From Plantago elongata (Eukaryota; Streptophyta; Magnoliopsida; Lamiales; Plantaginaceae): a stretch of DNA of 64,000 nucleotides. This document shows, one piece after another, positions 48,391-60,745 of the stretch. A program made the position numbers and the translations under genes. The DNA is taken from assembly GCA_036897095.1 (NCBI GenBank), contig JAYMSP010000092.1, forward strand, positions 22,407 through 86,406, read 5' to 3'. Each line of letters begins with the position of its first letter. Position 1 is the stretch's first letter. The notes under the pieces are model-generated. The model made no database searches. It was not told the DNA's origin and worked only from the letters and a program-made list of their open reading frames with translations.

Positions 48391-48885
48391 ATGGGAATTA
48401 TGGGAGAGAAAAATCGTCAATCAACTTCAACAACTTCACCTTGTACTGATCTCAGAACTGCTTACCACAACTGCTTCAACAAGTAAAGATTTCATCTTTC
48501 TTTAATTCACTTTCTGGGCTTTTCTTTTTTCAGCTGTATAATGCTTCTGCTTCATCTGTTGCGCGATTTTACTGTTAAAGTTTTGATTTTGTGTTAATTG
48601 TAATTATAGGTGGTACTCGGAGAAATTCTTGAAGGGTCAATGGGATAAGCAAGAGTGTGTTTCTGAGTGGGAGAAATACAGAGAGTGTTTATCTGTGAGT
48701 TATTAATTCTTGATTTAATATTTAGAAGTAAAACCCCTATGTCCCTCTACTGTTCAGAGCTATGCACTGATCAAATTTGTTTCCTCGTACTATTTTTACA
48801 GCAACATTTGGATGATAAGCATCTTAGTCGGTTCTTGGATGCTGAGGGCGTTGTGGATTTCAACACTAAAGCTAATGTTTCCTAA
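48391..48885 (+). CDS. Mdm35/TRIAP1-like twin CX9C protein (At4g33100-like)
   Basis: Three small exons (48391-48482, 48610-48694, 48802-48885) encode 86 residues. The signature is two CX9C motifs, C18/C28 (CTDLRTAYHNC) and C47/C57 (CVSEWEKYREC), in a helical hairpin with FNKWYSEKFLKGQWDK between them. Mdm35/TRIAP1 proteins are imported by the Mia40 oxidative pathway into the mitochondrial intermembrane space. There they partner with Ups/PRELI lipid-transfer proteins that shuttle phosphatidic acid. There is no cleavable presequence, as expected. An alternative start at 48400 (MGEKN) would also fit. A damaged copy of exon 2 with part of intron 2 lies at 53580-53720. Confidence 0.9.
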
Positions 48886-51286
48886 CCATTTCTGTCTAAG
48901 GTGAATGATTGTTTGAGTACTTTCTTAAGTGATTCTTTAATTATGATAATTGCAACTTGTTGATTGGGGCTGTGCGAATACATGATCATTATGATGGAAT
49001 TAGAAGTGACTTAATAGGGCTAAAATATTGAGTGTTTATGTGATGAGGTGATGCGTGTTTCGTGAGACAGAGATCTCCACATGAACTTTGAGCTTTTATA
49101 ATAGTAGGCATGTAAGGGTTACTGGATTAGTATGTCATGAACAAGAATGCTAGCTAACTTAATGGTATCTGTGACTGGGGGATTTGTTTTTGTCATTGAG
49201 TTAAGTCAATTCCTTATTATGCAGCACTTCATTTGTCAATGCTACTTATCTTTACAAGATTTTTTCCTTTAATCTTGCCCTGGTATTGAGATGTTGAGTT
49301 CACAGTTCCTACAATGCAGTGCAGAGATATACTATTAGGTTAGTCCTGACTCCTGAATCCTTAATAGTGGTTTAGACTTAAGAGTATGGACTTAAAACAG
49401 CCTTATCGCATACTTAGTTGGTAAACATAAATTTTTGTTTTTGAGTACATGAATCCTTGTGCCAGTAGAATGCGAGGGCTGAACAAAAATTGATGGAATG
49501 AACTGTTGTCTTACCTGTTGGAGTACCATCTTACTTTCTATGACCCATATTTTGATGTTCACCATGCTTGTGTTATGAGCATGCCTTGACACAACGCTTA
49601 GTTGCTCTACTGGTGGTCTCTGGTTCGAGCATGAAGCAACATAGTTGTATAAAATGAGAAATGAAAAAAGGCAATTGCTCAGAAACAACATAAATGAAGC
49701 CGTTGCTTGGTTTTTTATTTTTGTAAATAGAAGATTGATTTGAGTGTGTTGGTTTGCATCTAAAAACGCAAAACAAATTGCACGAAGATGGTAATTGTTC
49801 TCCTTGAAGTGCTATTGTAGTATGGTTCAACCAATTTCTGCCATTTCGTTAATCTTAATGCTATGTTTTCTGAACTGTTCTTCTGTCATTTGATAGGAAT
49901 CTGCCTGCTAATGAGATAGAATTTCAAGTCTAGCTGCGTATACGTCTAACAGTTCTGAACTGCTGGTTGGATCAAATTCAACCCTAATTTACTTTTTCTC
50001 GGCAAACATTTTTATGTCTTGTATGAGGATACAATTGTAAAAATTACCAATCACAGGCACCCGCGTGCGCCAATTCCTAGTTACTTTCAGGCTGTTTAGT
50101 TGGTTTCTCTGTAGTAAGATTTTTGGGGCGAATTCCCAGAAAAAGCACCCTCCTTATGTCATAAATCAAGAAGATAGCTTCATGAAGACTTGGTTCCACT
50201 GTGTGGCTCTGCATGACATATTGCATGTCTGCGCAAAGGCTTTGGTTCCAGAAACAAGTGGGCAATCCTCTCTTCCCGTTATGTAAACCTCGAAGATTAA
50301 ACGACTTATGAGCAACTTTTGAATGCGCAAACCACCGGATATTAGATACCACTTCATCTTTCTGGACCTTCAACGCTAATCTATACTATACCGCCCACAA
50401 ATTGTCTATTCAACTTGCCTCATAACAATAGCGCTGATTACTTATCGTATGCCAAAATGCCAGAATCGTAATGAAACTGTTCTTAGAGACGAGGTAATTA
50501 ATCAACTGGGAATTGGGAGAATCACAAATTAATCGTGTTCATAATCTGAAGATTCTGAACTCATCTATAACTATAGCCCAACCTTCAACAGTCAACACAA
50601 TTACAATTTACAATGACATCATCGTCTGCTTACAACACACCATGGACTTGTGCACTACATTCGCAAGTGAAATAGACAACTACATTGGGTAATTAGGCTG
50701 GGAAATTATATAGCAGGTCTACTTGAGATCTTTTTATACTTACAGTAGTTGATAAACAGTCATGTTGACACGAGGATCCCGCATTCATTGTAACAAGACC
50801 TAGCATCACAATAAATTCTGATAAACTATTTTACTTTTATAAAGTTTTAATATTGTTAAAATATAATAAACAAATGTAGCTCAGTTGGTAACACGTTTTA
50901 ACTTTTAACTAATGTCAAGACTAAAGTTAGTGTTGTCGTTTTTAAAAATTAATCTTTTTATTAAATATATAATATAAAAAATTCATAAATTTATTTGTGT
51001 GGTAAATTAACATTTATGTAGGATATTATTTTCACGGTATTTAATTATTTATCAATAATAAACTAGAATCACAACCCTAACCTTGTCTTCCTACTAGCCG
51101 CCATTAGTTTCATCTTTCTCGGTACTAGAACATCCCAACGCTTCCTTCCTCCATAACCCTGTAACATTCCCTTTTGAGGTTTTCTTCTGCGGAATCGAGG
51201 TTGGTAAAAAACCCAAGCTCAAATTTCATTGTAAGTTCTTTCTGCTATACAATTGTTGTTGTTTCATTTATTCTTGATTCCTAAAA
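48886..51286. other. Intergenic, no gene supported
   Basis: It holds the 3' flank of the CX9C gene, then about 2 kb with only short chance frames, then SUV3-like upstream DNA. A GTAAGT just before 51240 suggests a 5' UTR intron for the helicase gene. Words resembling pol III boxes occur near 49613 and 50876 but are incomplete. Confidence 0.45.
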
Positions 51287-53476
51287 ATGAATAGAGGCGG
51301 CTCCTCAAAACGCCTCCTTTATCTCTATTCATGCTGCAAGAAACACACTTCCAGTTACATTTCCACTCGTGGGTTTTCAAATTTGCCTCCTTTACCAAAT
51401 TCCAAACAATCCATTTTGCTGTCTTCTCGGCTTATGCAATATGGCCATTTTCGGGCTGTTTTCGGCGTTAATTTGTCATTTTGTACCCGTTCGGAATCGT
51501 CTGTAGCTCATAAAGCAGATCAATTTAGTACTGAAACGGGTAGTGAGGTTTTGGATAGGTCTGAAAGTGGTGATGAGGGAGTTAATGATCCTATAAAAAT
51601 ATATAAAGAGCTTAAGAATGCTGTTTCCCGGTGTGAAAATCGTTCCGGAAGCAAATCGGATGCTTTGGATGAGATATTCACGAGTTTCGCGGGGTCGGCT
51701 TGGGCTGAAAACCAGGCTCTTGGAATATATATATGTGCTTCGTTTTTCCCCGGGGCTGCTAGAGAGTTCAGCACCTTTTTCTTGAATAAATGTAACGACG
51801 CCGAGCTAGTTAAGCATTTGGTGTCCCTTGGGCCTGGTGTGGAAGCTGATAAGTTTTTGTTCCCTATATTTGTGGAGTTTTGCATTGAAAAGTACCAGAA
51901 TGAAATTAAGAAGTTTAGGGAGATGGTGGAATCAGCTGACATGACTAAGCCTCATGCTTGGTTCCCTTTTGCCAGAGCTATGAAGCGGAAGATAATTTAT
52001 CATTGTGGTCCAACTAATAGTGGGAAAACGTATAATGCCTTGCAGAGGTATATGCAAGCCAAAAAAGGTGTCTACTGTAGTCCTCTTAGGTTGTTAGCAA
52101 TGGAGGTTTTCGATAAGGTTAATGCTACGGGGGTTTATTGTAGTCTAGTTACTGGGCAGGAGAGGAAAGTGTTTCCTTTCTCTAATCACACTGCATGTAC
52201 TGTTGAGATGGTATCAACGGAAGAATTATTTGATGTTGCTGTGATTGATGAAATTCAGCTGATGTCTGATCCTTCCAGAGGTTTCGCTTGGACTAGAGCA
52301 GTTCTTGGTTTGCAAGCTGATGAGATACATTTGTGTGGGGATCCAAGTGTTTTGAATATAATTAGGAAAATTTGCTCAGTTACTGGGGATGAATTGGTTG
52401 AGCAGTATTATGACAGATTTAAGCCTCTTGTGGTTGAGGCCAAAACCCTCTTAGGAGACCTAAAAAATGTGAGGTCTGGAGATTGTATTGTTGCCTTCTC
52501 AAGAAAAGAGATATTTGAGGCTAAATTAGCAATTGAGAAGTACACCAAGCATCGGTGTTGTGTTATATATGGCGGCTTGCCACCTGAGACTCGGAGACAC
52601 CAAGCGGCTCTTTTCAACAGTCACGATGATCAATTTGACATCTTGGTAGCAAGTGATGCTGTGGGAATGGGTTTAAATTTAAATATACGAAGGGTTGTGT
52701 TTTATAACCTTTCCAAGTACAATGGTGATAAGATGGTTCCTGTACCAGCATCACAGGTGAAGCAGATTGCTGGGAGAGCTGGACGTAGAGGAAGTCGCTA
52801 TCCAGATGGACTCGCCACCACGTTAAATCCTGAAGATTTAGATTACTTAATTGATTGCTTAAAGAAGCCTTTTGATGAAGTTAAAAAAGTGGGGCTCTTT
52901 CCGTGCTTCGAGCAGATTGAACTATATGCAGGGCAACTCCCAAATTTAAATTTCCCCCAGCTTCTTGATAGATTTTGTGCGAACTGCCGGTTGGATGGTT
53001 GGTATTTTCTCTGCCAGCATCTGCATATAAAGAGAGTAGCTAACATGTTGGAGAGGATTCCGGGCTTATCTTTACGAGACCGTTTCAATTTTTGCTTTGC
53101 TCCGGTCAACATCAGGGATCCAAAAGCATTGTACCATCTGATGAGGTACGCTTCTTCATATTCACAGGCACTCCCTGTTAATATTGCCATGGGTATACCA
53201 AGATTTTCGGCCAGAAACGATGCGGAGCTTCTGGATCTTGAGAGTAAGCACCAAGTAGTCTCCATGTATTTGTGGTTGGCCAATCAGCTTGAAGGAGAAA
53301 GGTTTCCGTATGTTGAAAAAGCAGAGTCTATGTCTGCAAACATTGTTCAGTTACTGGGTGAATCACTCCTTAAGGCACGTTGGCAACCAGAATCAAGAGG
53401 TACCGGAAGATCAAAGCCCGGAGAGGAGAAGAGAGAGGGTTTTCAGAGGCAACTGTCGGCCTATCCACTTGCGTGA
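51287..53476 (+). CDS. Mitochondrial ATP-dependent RNA helicase SUV3-like (DExH, Ski2-like)
   Basis: A single coding exon encodes 729 residues. The N-terminus (about 1-70) is rich in Ser, Arg and Lys and poor in acids, fitting a mitochondrial or dual-targeting peptide. Helicase motifs: I GPTNSGKT (241-248), II DEIQ (321-324), III-like LCGDPSV, and [12 protein letters not shown] (about 493). A SUV3 C-terminal domain with an [13 protein letters not shown] segment follows. SUV3 unwinds RNA with 3'-5' polarity in the mitochondrial RNA-degrading machinery. The length fits the plant SUV3L group rather than the shorter SUV3. The final ~30 residues ([20 protein letters not shown]) are lineage-variable. 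A splice near the end that swaps the C-terminus cannot be excluded. The start has AAAA before the ATG and begins the only long frame. Confidence 0.93.
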   Translation: MNRGGSSKRLLYLYSCCKKHTSSYISTRGFSNLPPLPNSKQSILLSSRLMQYGHFRAVFGVNLSFCTRSESSVAHKADQFSTETGSEVLDRSESGDEGVNDPIKIYKELKNAVSRCENRSGSKSDALDEIFTSFAGSAWAENQALGIYICASFFPGAAREFSTFFLNKCNDAELVKHLVSLGPGVEADKFLFPIFVEFCIEKYQNEIKKFREMVESADMTKPHAWFPFARAMKRKIIYHCGPTNSGKTYNALQRYMQAKKGVYCSPLRLLAMEVFDKVNATGVYCSLVTGQERKVFPFSNHTACTVEMVSTEELFDVAVIDEIQLMSDPSRGFAWTRAVLGLQADEIHLCGDPSVLNIIRKICSVTGDELVEQYYDRFKPLVVEAKTLLGDLKNVRSGDCIVAFSRKEIFEAKLAIEKYTKHRCCVIYGGLPPETRRHQAALFNSHDDQFDILVASDAVGMGLNLNIRRVVFYNLSKYNGDKMVPVPASQVKQIAGRAGRRGSRYPDGLATTLNPEDLDYLIDCLKKPFDEVKKVGLFPCFEQIELYAGQLPNLNFPQLLDRFCANCRLDGWYFLCQHLHIKRVANMLERIPGLSLRDRFNFCFAPVNIRDPKALYHLMRYASSYSQALPVNIAMGIPRFSARNDAELLDLESKHQVVSMYLWLANQLEGERFPYVEKAESMSANIVQLLGESLLKARWQPESRGTGRSKPGEEKREGFQRQLSAYPLA

Positions 53477-53579
53477 AGGGGATGAGGGTAATTTTTTACT
53501 TTTGGTATCCCAAATCCATGTTGGACCGGAAAAGAAAATTTGTGAAAAATTCCTAACCTGTCCTCGTTTTTGTTTTGAT

Positions 53580-53720
53580 GTAGGTCAAATTCTGAGAATT
53601 CTTGAAGGACCAGTGAATCAGCAAGAGTGTCTCTGAGTGGGGGAGAATTGCAGTGAATGTTCATCTGTGAGTGATTTTGCTTGATTGAACATTTTAAAGT
53701 AAAAACCCCTATCCTTTTTA
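53580..53720 (+). pseudogene. Displaced partial copy of the CX9C gene's exon 2 and intron 2
   Basis: The stretch from TAGGTCAAATTCTGAGAATT to AAAACCCCTAT aligns with 48607-48742, covering the end of intron 1, all of exon 2 and the start of intron 2. Shared words include AATTCTTGAAGG, CAGCAAGAGTGT / AAGCAAGAGTGT, TCTGAGTGGG, ATCTGTGAGT and AAAACCCCTAT. A 2-bp loss after AGAGTGT and a 1-bp gain break the frame. Because intron sequence is included, it came by DNA duplication, not retroposition. Exons 1 and 3 were not found. Confidence 0.82.
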
Positions 53721-56568
53721 AAATATGAGCAATATCATATATCTGCTAGAAACTATGAATGTGTACTATTGCTTATTTTAGTATTCAACTTTAGAAACTC
53801 GTATTTGAGCATCAACATCATTACAATCATTGTTTATTTAATATCGGTGCTATGTTTTGCTCTCTAATTTTGATGCGCTGCCGATTGGCTTTGGCACAAT
53901 GAACATTGTACATGTAAACCACACAATTTAGATAGATTAATACTGCACTGTCAGCTGATGAGTTTGTGTCCTACTCCACTAATAAGATTGGCTGATCCTA
54001 GTATCAGAAGTCAGAACATGCATAGTATACAATGACTACTATAGAGTTTAGAATTATCTTTTTTTTTTTTTTTGGTCTGGGAGAATTTTTTGCAGAGTAC
54101 TTATATTTGTCTTTGTTCTGTTTATAGGCTGCATGATCTGAAGCAACTTGGTGAGTGCCATCTCCATTGCACCCAATAAACTAGTTCCTTAATCACTTTA
54201 GAGGGCTGAGGTATCCATGCGTTCTGAAGTGCTTGGTTATTCAAGTAGGAAGGAAACAAAGTGTACTCTGGTGGTAACTTATGTCTTGTTCTCGAGGAAA
54301 TTGCAGTATATTTTGTCATTTCTGGGTGATTCTCGAGCTGCTGCATTATTGGTACTGGTAGGATGTTTATAGTAGTCTAGTAATTGGATATAGACAACCA
54401 TATCATTCTATATAGTAATAGAGTAGGATTGATACTGATTCCGTTTTCAGTTTTCTTTGTAAAATGCTTCTGCTACTGAAACTGAACTCCTAATTCTTCT
54501 GATTGGGTTAAGGGAGCATTCTTTCCTCTTAAAAGTATGCGTCCCATTTTTGCTACAAGTATAGCAAGGAGAGCATATGATGTGGATTAACTCTTGGGAT
54601 TCAAATCATGCAGCAATAGCAGTTTGCAGTTAAATGCCATTGGCTGAAATTTTGATTTGCATATGTTAATTATAGATGTTTATGCAACAATAAATTCTTC
54701 ATGGATCACTGCGGGTGCTTGTCGGAAAATTGACCCCATTCTGGTGGATTTACTGTTTCCGGCTCGTTCATCTGATGGAATGGTAACTGGTTGGTTGGGT
54801 TTGATGTGTCCGAAAACTCTATGGCTATGGTCCGCTACTTAACTTGCAACTTTTTGAGAGTCTTGTCTTATTGGAGTCAGTCCCTTTACAGTCCAAAACC
54901 TCCAAAGAAGCCCTAACAGTTTCAAAAACTGCAAAATGACCTCTGAAACTTTATAAACTTCAAAGTAGTACTCTCAAAATTCAATTTCATCGGTTTTATG
55001 AGAAACATCAAAACCAAAATGGGTATGACATTTAGCGGAAGGGTAGTCCATAACTTGCCCACTCCTAGCCACTTATATCCTAGAGAAACTATGTGGTCGG
55101 CACCTGAATTTGCCTTTCGATCATTCTTCTTAAACTATATTTCCCATAGTCCTCACAAGAGTTCTTTTTCATCTCTCCACATCTTGTACCACTTCATTGC
55201 GGCGATTCCTTTTTTGTGATCCAATTGTATATTGTTTTGGAACTAGTTTTGACAATTAACTTTTGTATTCTTTATTTCCAAGATAACTTGAGCCTTTTTA
55301 ATAGGTTTTGAAACTTTGTGTCTTTCATCATTCGTTATCTGATTGGACTGCAAATCTTTAAATCCACTTACCTTTATTTCGAAGTTTTAAGTTAATATTT
55401 CAAAAAGTCTAATAGATCTCTTTTAAAAATATAAAATGTGAGAAATAATTGAAAAATGATGATATAATAATGTAAAATAGGACATAAAAAATGAGAAAGA
55501 ACCAAATGATTGTGTAGGTCGAGGACCCTACTCCTAAACCTACTAGACACAAAAGAGACAAAATGTAAACACTCACTTTCACTTTCGTATCAATTTCGAC
55601 AATTTCGAATTGTACGAAACAAGAAAATAAAATGAAAAAGAACACCTCTTCATTTGACAATTATAATGGCAAAGTAGCTTTAATGGGCAAAATCCAATTT
55701 ACAAGAAAATACATGGTACTACTCCAGTATTATCGTCCAAGCCATACGAATCAGCTCCATTAAATTCCTTCCTTTTCAGCCAAGAACTCACCAACTGCTG
55801 AAGATAGGGAAACCCTTCTACTCAATACTCACAAAAGATCAATACCCACCACTCAATTCAGCTTCCATCTGTAAGTTTTCATCAAAGCTCCTGCCTTTTT
55901 CTTGATCTTGCTCTTGTAATGCTATACTTGTTACTATTAATTAAGGCATATGGTGAAATTCTGTACCAGTTATTACCAATGAAGTTCTTGATTTTATTTG
56001 ATGTTTGGTAATTAATGGATTGCCTTGTGATTTATCAACTTGAATTCTATTACTTCATTAAAAAAAAACTTGAATTATGTTACCAATTGCTTCGCTTTTG
56101 GGCTGATTGATTGAATTCGCCTTTTATTAACAACTCTTTTGTGTAACAGTGTAGTGTGTTGATGTACCTGTGCTGTAATTGGGTCATTTTGTGGAGGGAT
56201 TGAACTCATTAGATGAGAAGGGAATGTGCTTAATTAATGCTCTTCTTTGAAAGGGTGTGTCTTGCCAAGACATTTACAACATTTCTTCGAATTTTCGTAC
56301 ATAAAAGACTAAAATTGATTTCATTTTGCCTTATGTAAAGAAGTTAAACAATCCATCTTAGAGAGAATGCACTTCTATTGATATGTGGACTCCCTTATTA
56401 ATAATTACTATAACCATTTACCTTTTTCTTATCCTGTTGGTGTTCTAAGTATTATTTCTAAGCTTATTAGAGCAAATTCTTTCGATATTTGATGGGAGCT
56501 TGTGTTATGTTTGCAAGGGTTTTGATTCGAGACTTAAGAGGCAGTTTACCAGCAAGATTGAATCCGTG
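53721..56568. other. Intergenic between SUV3-like and PMI1-related genes
   Basis: No coding exon is supported. The last part (about 55740-55870) is a CT/CA-rich leader followed by a GTAAGT at 55871 and a TTTGCAAG acceptor near 56516, a likely 5' UTR intron of the PMI1-related gene. Confidence 0.5.
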
Positions 56569-59500
56569 ATGGTTGATGATGGAGACCCTAGCACTGGGCT
56601 TTTATTGCGTGATATTAAAGAAATTGGGAAAGCTCTTTATTTGCATAGTAGCGCACCTAAAGTATTAAATGCACCTTATGATAGCCGGCTCAGCACAGCT
56701 TCTGCACCAGGCATTTCGGGATCCGGATCTGAAATTGTTCTCCGGGATTCGACGCGTAAGGACAAAAAATCATCAATTTGGAGTTGGAGGCCATTAAAAG
56801 CTCTGACCCACATCCGTCACCAGCGATTCAACTGTTGTTTCTTCCTGCATGTCCATTCGGTTGAAGGGTTGCCTTCCACTTTTAACAACCTCAAGTTATG
56901 TGTTACTTGGAAGAGGAAGGGTGATATGTTGAGGACTAGTCCGGCCCCTGTTTCTGCAGGAATGTCCGAGTTTGAGGAGACCCTCATGCACAGGTGTACA
57001 CTCTATGCTAGTAAAACTGGACCTTATGGTGCGGCAAAGTATGAACCCAAACTCTTCTCGCTTCAGACTTCTGTCATTGAGGCACCGATGCTCAACATAG
57101 GACAGCACTGGATTGATCTGACAAGGCTCCTACCACTTACTTTGGAGGACTTAGAGGGTGAGCACCGAAGCTTAGGGAAGTGGACTACAAGCTTTAAGCT
57201 CACGGGGAGGGCCAATGGTGCTATGCTGAATGTTAGTTTTGGTTTTTCCATATTGGATGGTAATTCATATGATCCTGATTATTTTATCAAAGTTCCTGAT
57301 ATCGTGAGGGTAGGTAAATTAATGGGTGAAGACTGTTTTGCTGATTTTGGTACAGGAAGTCGTCTAAACAAACTTGGTAGTTCCTCAGAAACTTCGAAGC
57401 AGGAGTCACGTTATCTTCCCCAGTCTATAAAAGGAAAGGGCGATGGTGGGTATTTTCCTAATCAGCAACCGATGCTTGACCCATTGATCGCTATGCTGTA
57501 TCAGAAACTCGATGCAGGAAAGATGGACAGGGATGTAACAGATGATCTCTCTTATGAATCCACAGAGTCAAGAAAAATAAACAATGGTTCCATAGCTGAA
57601 GTGGATGGTGAAAACACTGCGCCTGAGTGTAATGCTATGGAGATTGTCGATCAGGGTGTAGAATTCATCGAGGAACAGGTTGGAATAGATAGGCATGATA
57701 GTCAAAGGTTTAACAGTTGTATAATTGAAATAATTGATGTTGCCGATATCTTTGGGGATGAGGACACAACTTTTAATGATAATGTTGAGCACGGGCAGGA
57801 TGAAAGTGCACTAGGTAACTCTGATATGAAAGCAAATAGTGGATTTGTCAATGAGGCAACCGTGGAAGTCCGAAACTCGGTATTCGGTGATGATTCAACA
57901 TCGGAGTTGGATACATTGCCAGATGTAACCAAGTGTGATGATCAAGAAGGAATCACAGAGTTTAATTACCATAACAGCGGCTTGTTAAAATCACAGAACT
58001 TGGAAGAGATTGCAGAATCGATAGAAAAGGACTTTCTCGACATGCTGAGCATTGAACACAGTCCAGCTAGACAAGTTTATGACAGTGGTATACCGCCATT
58101 TAAACATGAAATCGTAGGATTGGAAAGCCCTGTCTTTGATGCTGATTTAGTGGCTGAGCAGGAGTCATTCTGTTTTAGGACCGGTGACCATGAAGAATTG
58201 GAACCTTCAGATGATTTTGATCTGTCATTAGCTGTTCAAATGTATCAAAGGAATCAAGGTTGTCTAACCCCATCGATGAGGAGAAAAAGAAATGTCAGAA
58301 TGCTTGAAAGCTTGGAAACCCAATCCTTAATGCATGAATGGGGTCTAAATGAAAATTCAGATTATCCGCTTGTGAGCTCTGGTGGTTTTGGAAGTCCAGT
58401 TTATCCTCCTCCACAAGAACCTCTAAAATTACCTTCTCTTGGTGACGGCATCGGACCAATAATTCAGACAAGGGATGGTGGTTTACTGCGGTCAATGAAT
58501 CCTTTGCTCTTTGTAAATGCAAATCATGGTACCAGGTTAGTTGTGCAATCCTCTGCCCCGCTTGTGTTACCGGCATTTATGGGTTGTACTACCATGGAAG
58601 TACTACAGTGCTGGGCAGCTGGAGGAGTAAAAAATATGTCTGCACAGTTAGAAGATTTTCTGCACTTGGAAGATGTGACTGGAAAGACAATACAAGAATT
58701 GGAGTCTGAAGCTATATGTTGGTTAGATACTTCTGAGAGGTCTGTCAATGCATCAATCAATAGCAGAGCATATTGTTTTGTGTTAATTCCACCCCTGACT
58801 TGGGTACTAATTAATTTGATAATTTGTCGTTGTTATTTTTCAGACGGGCTTTTCATGTCCTCTATTCGTCCCCAACATCCGAAGATTCAGAATCGGAGTA
58901 TGTGTCTTTTGAAAACCTTATTCCTACAGCAATAACATACATCGAAGGACTTCTAATCGAAGGGCTAAAGATTCAGTCAGGCATGCCAGATCATGATGCA
59001 GCATCAAGCATTAAAGCTCCAGGACTAGTCCAAGATGTTGATGAATTAGTTACATATCTTCTTTCATTGGAGGAATGGATCAGAATGGATTCTGGAGATT
59101 TTGATGTCCAAGACAAAGTAGATGATCACATGGTGAAAGTTTTTTCAGCACATTGTGCCAAGAACATAGACATGAACAGAGTCCAACAGCTGAAAGAAGA
59201 TGAGAGCATTAAATCTTTGACCAGACGATATGGTATTCTCAATAACAACTTTACGATGGCTCTAAAGGTACAACTTAGAGATCCACTGAGTGATTTCAGA
59301 AGTATTGGTTCCCTGATGGTTGCTCTGGTTCAAGTGGAGAGGATCTATTCGCCCATCTGTGCTGAACAACAGAACACATCAGGTAACTTTTATGAGCTAG
59401 ACAAGGATAATCTTCATGATCGATTACCTCGAGAAGGGATTTGTTTCGAGGAAAGACAGAGTACTGCGGCAAAGTTTCCTAAGTTTAAGGTAATGGGAGG

Positions 59501-59783
59501 AGCCCTTGCTGGTCTAAATGTTTTGTCTGGCAAGCAGCAGTTTTGGGGTAGTAGCAGCCACCAGCAATCAGGACTCGAATGGTTACTTTCGAGTGGCATG
59601 GATATGACCAACAAGCATGCTGTTTCCAGTTCAAATGCAGATGCAGAATCATCAAGTGAAGATGTATTGTGGAGCATATCTTCTCATGCCCGAGGGGAAG
59701 TGTCTACATGGGATGAACCAGTTTCTCTTGGTGTCCATGTAAGGAATCCTGATGTTATTTTCTCGAGTGAGTCGTCAGGTTGA
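56569..59783 (+). CDS. PLASTID MOVEMENT IMPAIRED 1-related protein (PMIR, NT-C2 domain)
   Basis: Two exons (56569-58739, 58844-59783) sum to 3111 nt, 1036 residues. After a short N-terminus with LLRDIKEIGKALYLH comes a basic region and an NT-C2 (EEIG1/EHBP1-type) domain at about residues 87-230 (FFLHVHSVEGLPSTFNNLKL to VSFGFSILDG). A long acidic, Ser-rich middle follows. The family-typical C-terminal half (GGLLRSMNPLLF, LVLPAFMGCTTMEVLQCWA) continues across the intron to VHVRNPDVIFS. PMI1 is needed for chloroplast positioning and actin-linked organelle movement in Arabidopsis; PMIRs are its paralogues, with plasma-membrane or cytoskeletal association inferred. The start at 56569 is the first ATG in a frame open from 56449, and recognisable family sequence (SKIES) lies just before it. 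Confidence 0.9.
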
Positions 59784-60745
59784 CCCCAGAAGTAGAATCA
59801 ACACAGGTTTCAGAGTTACCCCCTAATTATTAGTACTAAAAAGTGCAGAAATATTGATAGATTTATCATCTCTATCCTGGCCTGCTGTAAAGTGTGGAGA
59901 TTTTGTATCTCAGGCCATTATATGATGACATAGATAACCTTTTCTATGAACTTATGGATACAGATTTATCTTACTAGTGCGTAGAGCTTTGTTTAGAAAT
60001 TCAACTGCTTATATTCAGCTTGCATACATAGACTATGATTTTACTTTCTTCTTTCTTCCTTTTATCCTTGTGATTGATTTGTTTTGCGCTCAAGATTCGT
60101 CCCAGATCTTTTTTCCTTCTAGTTTTGGCCTTCAGGTGACCATTTGAACATAAAGCTTTGGTCGAAGCTGCTGCTCATGAGCTTTTGCCATCGTACCATT
60201 GATCTTCAGTGTAACATTTTTACTTTGAGCAGAGTGCAGAGTCTGCGCTTTAGCAGAGATTGAACTCGAGAGGTAATTTATTTAACTTTCTGCACTGCAG
60301 TTACATGTATTTGGTTTGTTCTAATATTAGTCGTGCTCTTTGAAGTTGTAAGAAACTATTACCTGTAGATACACTCTAGATAAAAATGTAGCCAAGTTGC
60401 TCTAATATAAATCGGTTTACTTCGAAGTAGTAAGATACGTGTACCGTAACAGACTTGGATGGTATAAAATTCCTGATACACATCCCAAATCTAAAAAACT
60501 TTCTACTTCTAGTTTTGTAGTTCCTAGTAAATGAAAAACATGACTGTCAGCCTGGAGCGGTGAAGTACTTCAAAGTACAAGGTTAGCCCTCATGCTTATT
60601 CAATCTAGAAGCCTAATATTACCCCATAACCATAATGTCAGGAACTTTTCTGTAAAAACATCTACAAGAGTTGTTGTGGGGGATTCAACTGTCTGCACTA
60701 GTCCAGTTACACGATGGACTATTTAAGAAACTACCACAATTGACA
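59784..60745. other. Tail-to-tail intergenic, PMIR and WRKY 3' flanks
   Basis: It is mostly presumed 3' UTR of both genes, with no further exon seen. Splice-like signals around 60240-60300 are not supported by coding sequence. Confidence 0.45.

Noticed and set aside
49590-49640. B-box-like TGGTTCGAGCATG
   Set aside because: Upstream sequence does not supply a cloverleaf or a proper A box at the right spacing.
50077-50373. 98-codon minus-strand frame
   Set aside because: It has no homology I recognise, no splice context and no neighbouring exons. It is probably chance.
50873-50940. tRNA-like start GTAGCTCAGTTGGTAACACG
   Set aside because: It resembles an A box, but no B box, acceptor pairing or anticodon arm follows, and the DNA becomes AT-rich. 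It is at most a decayed SINE head.
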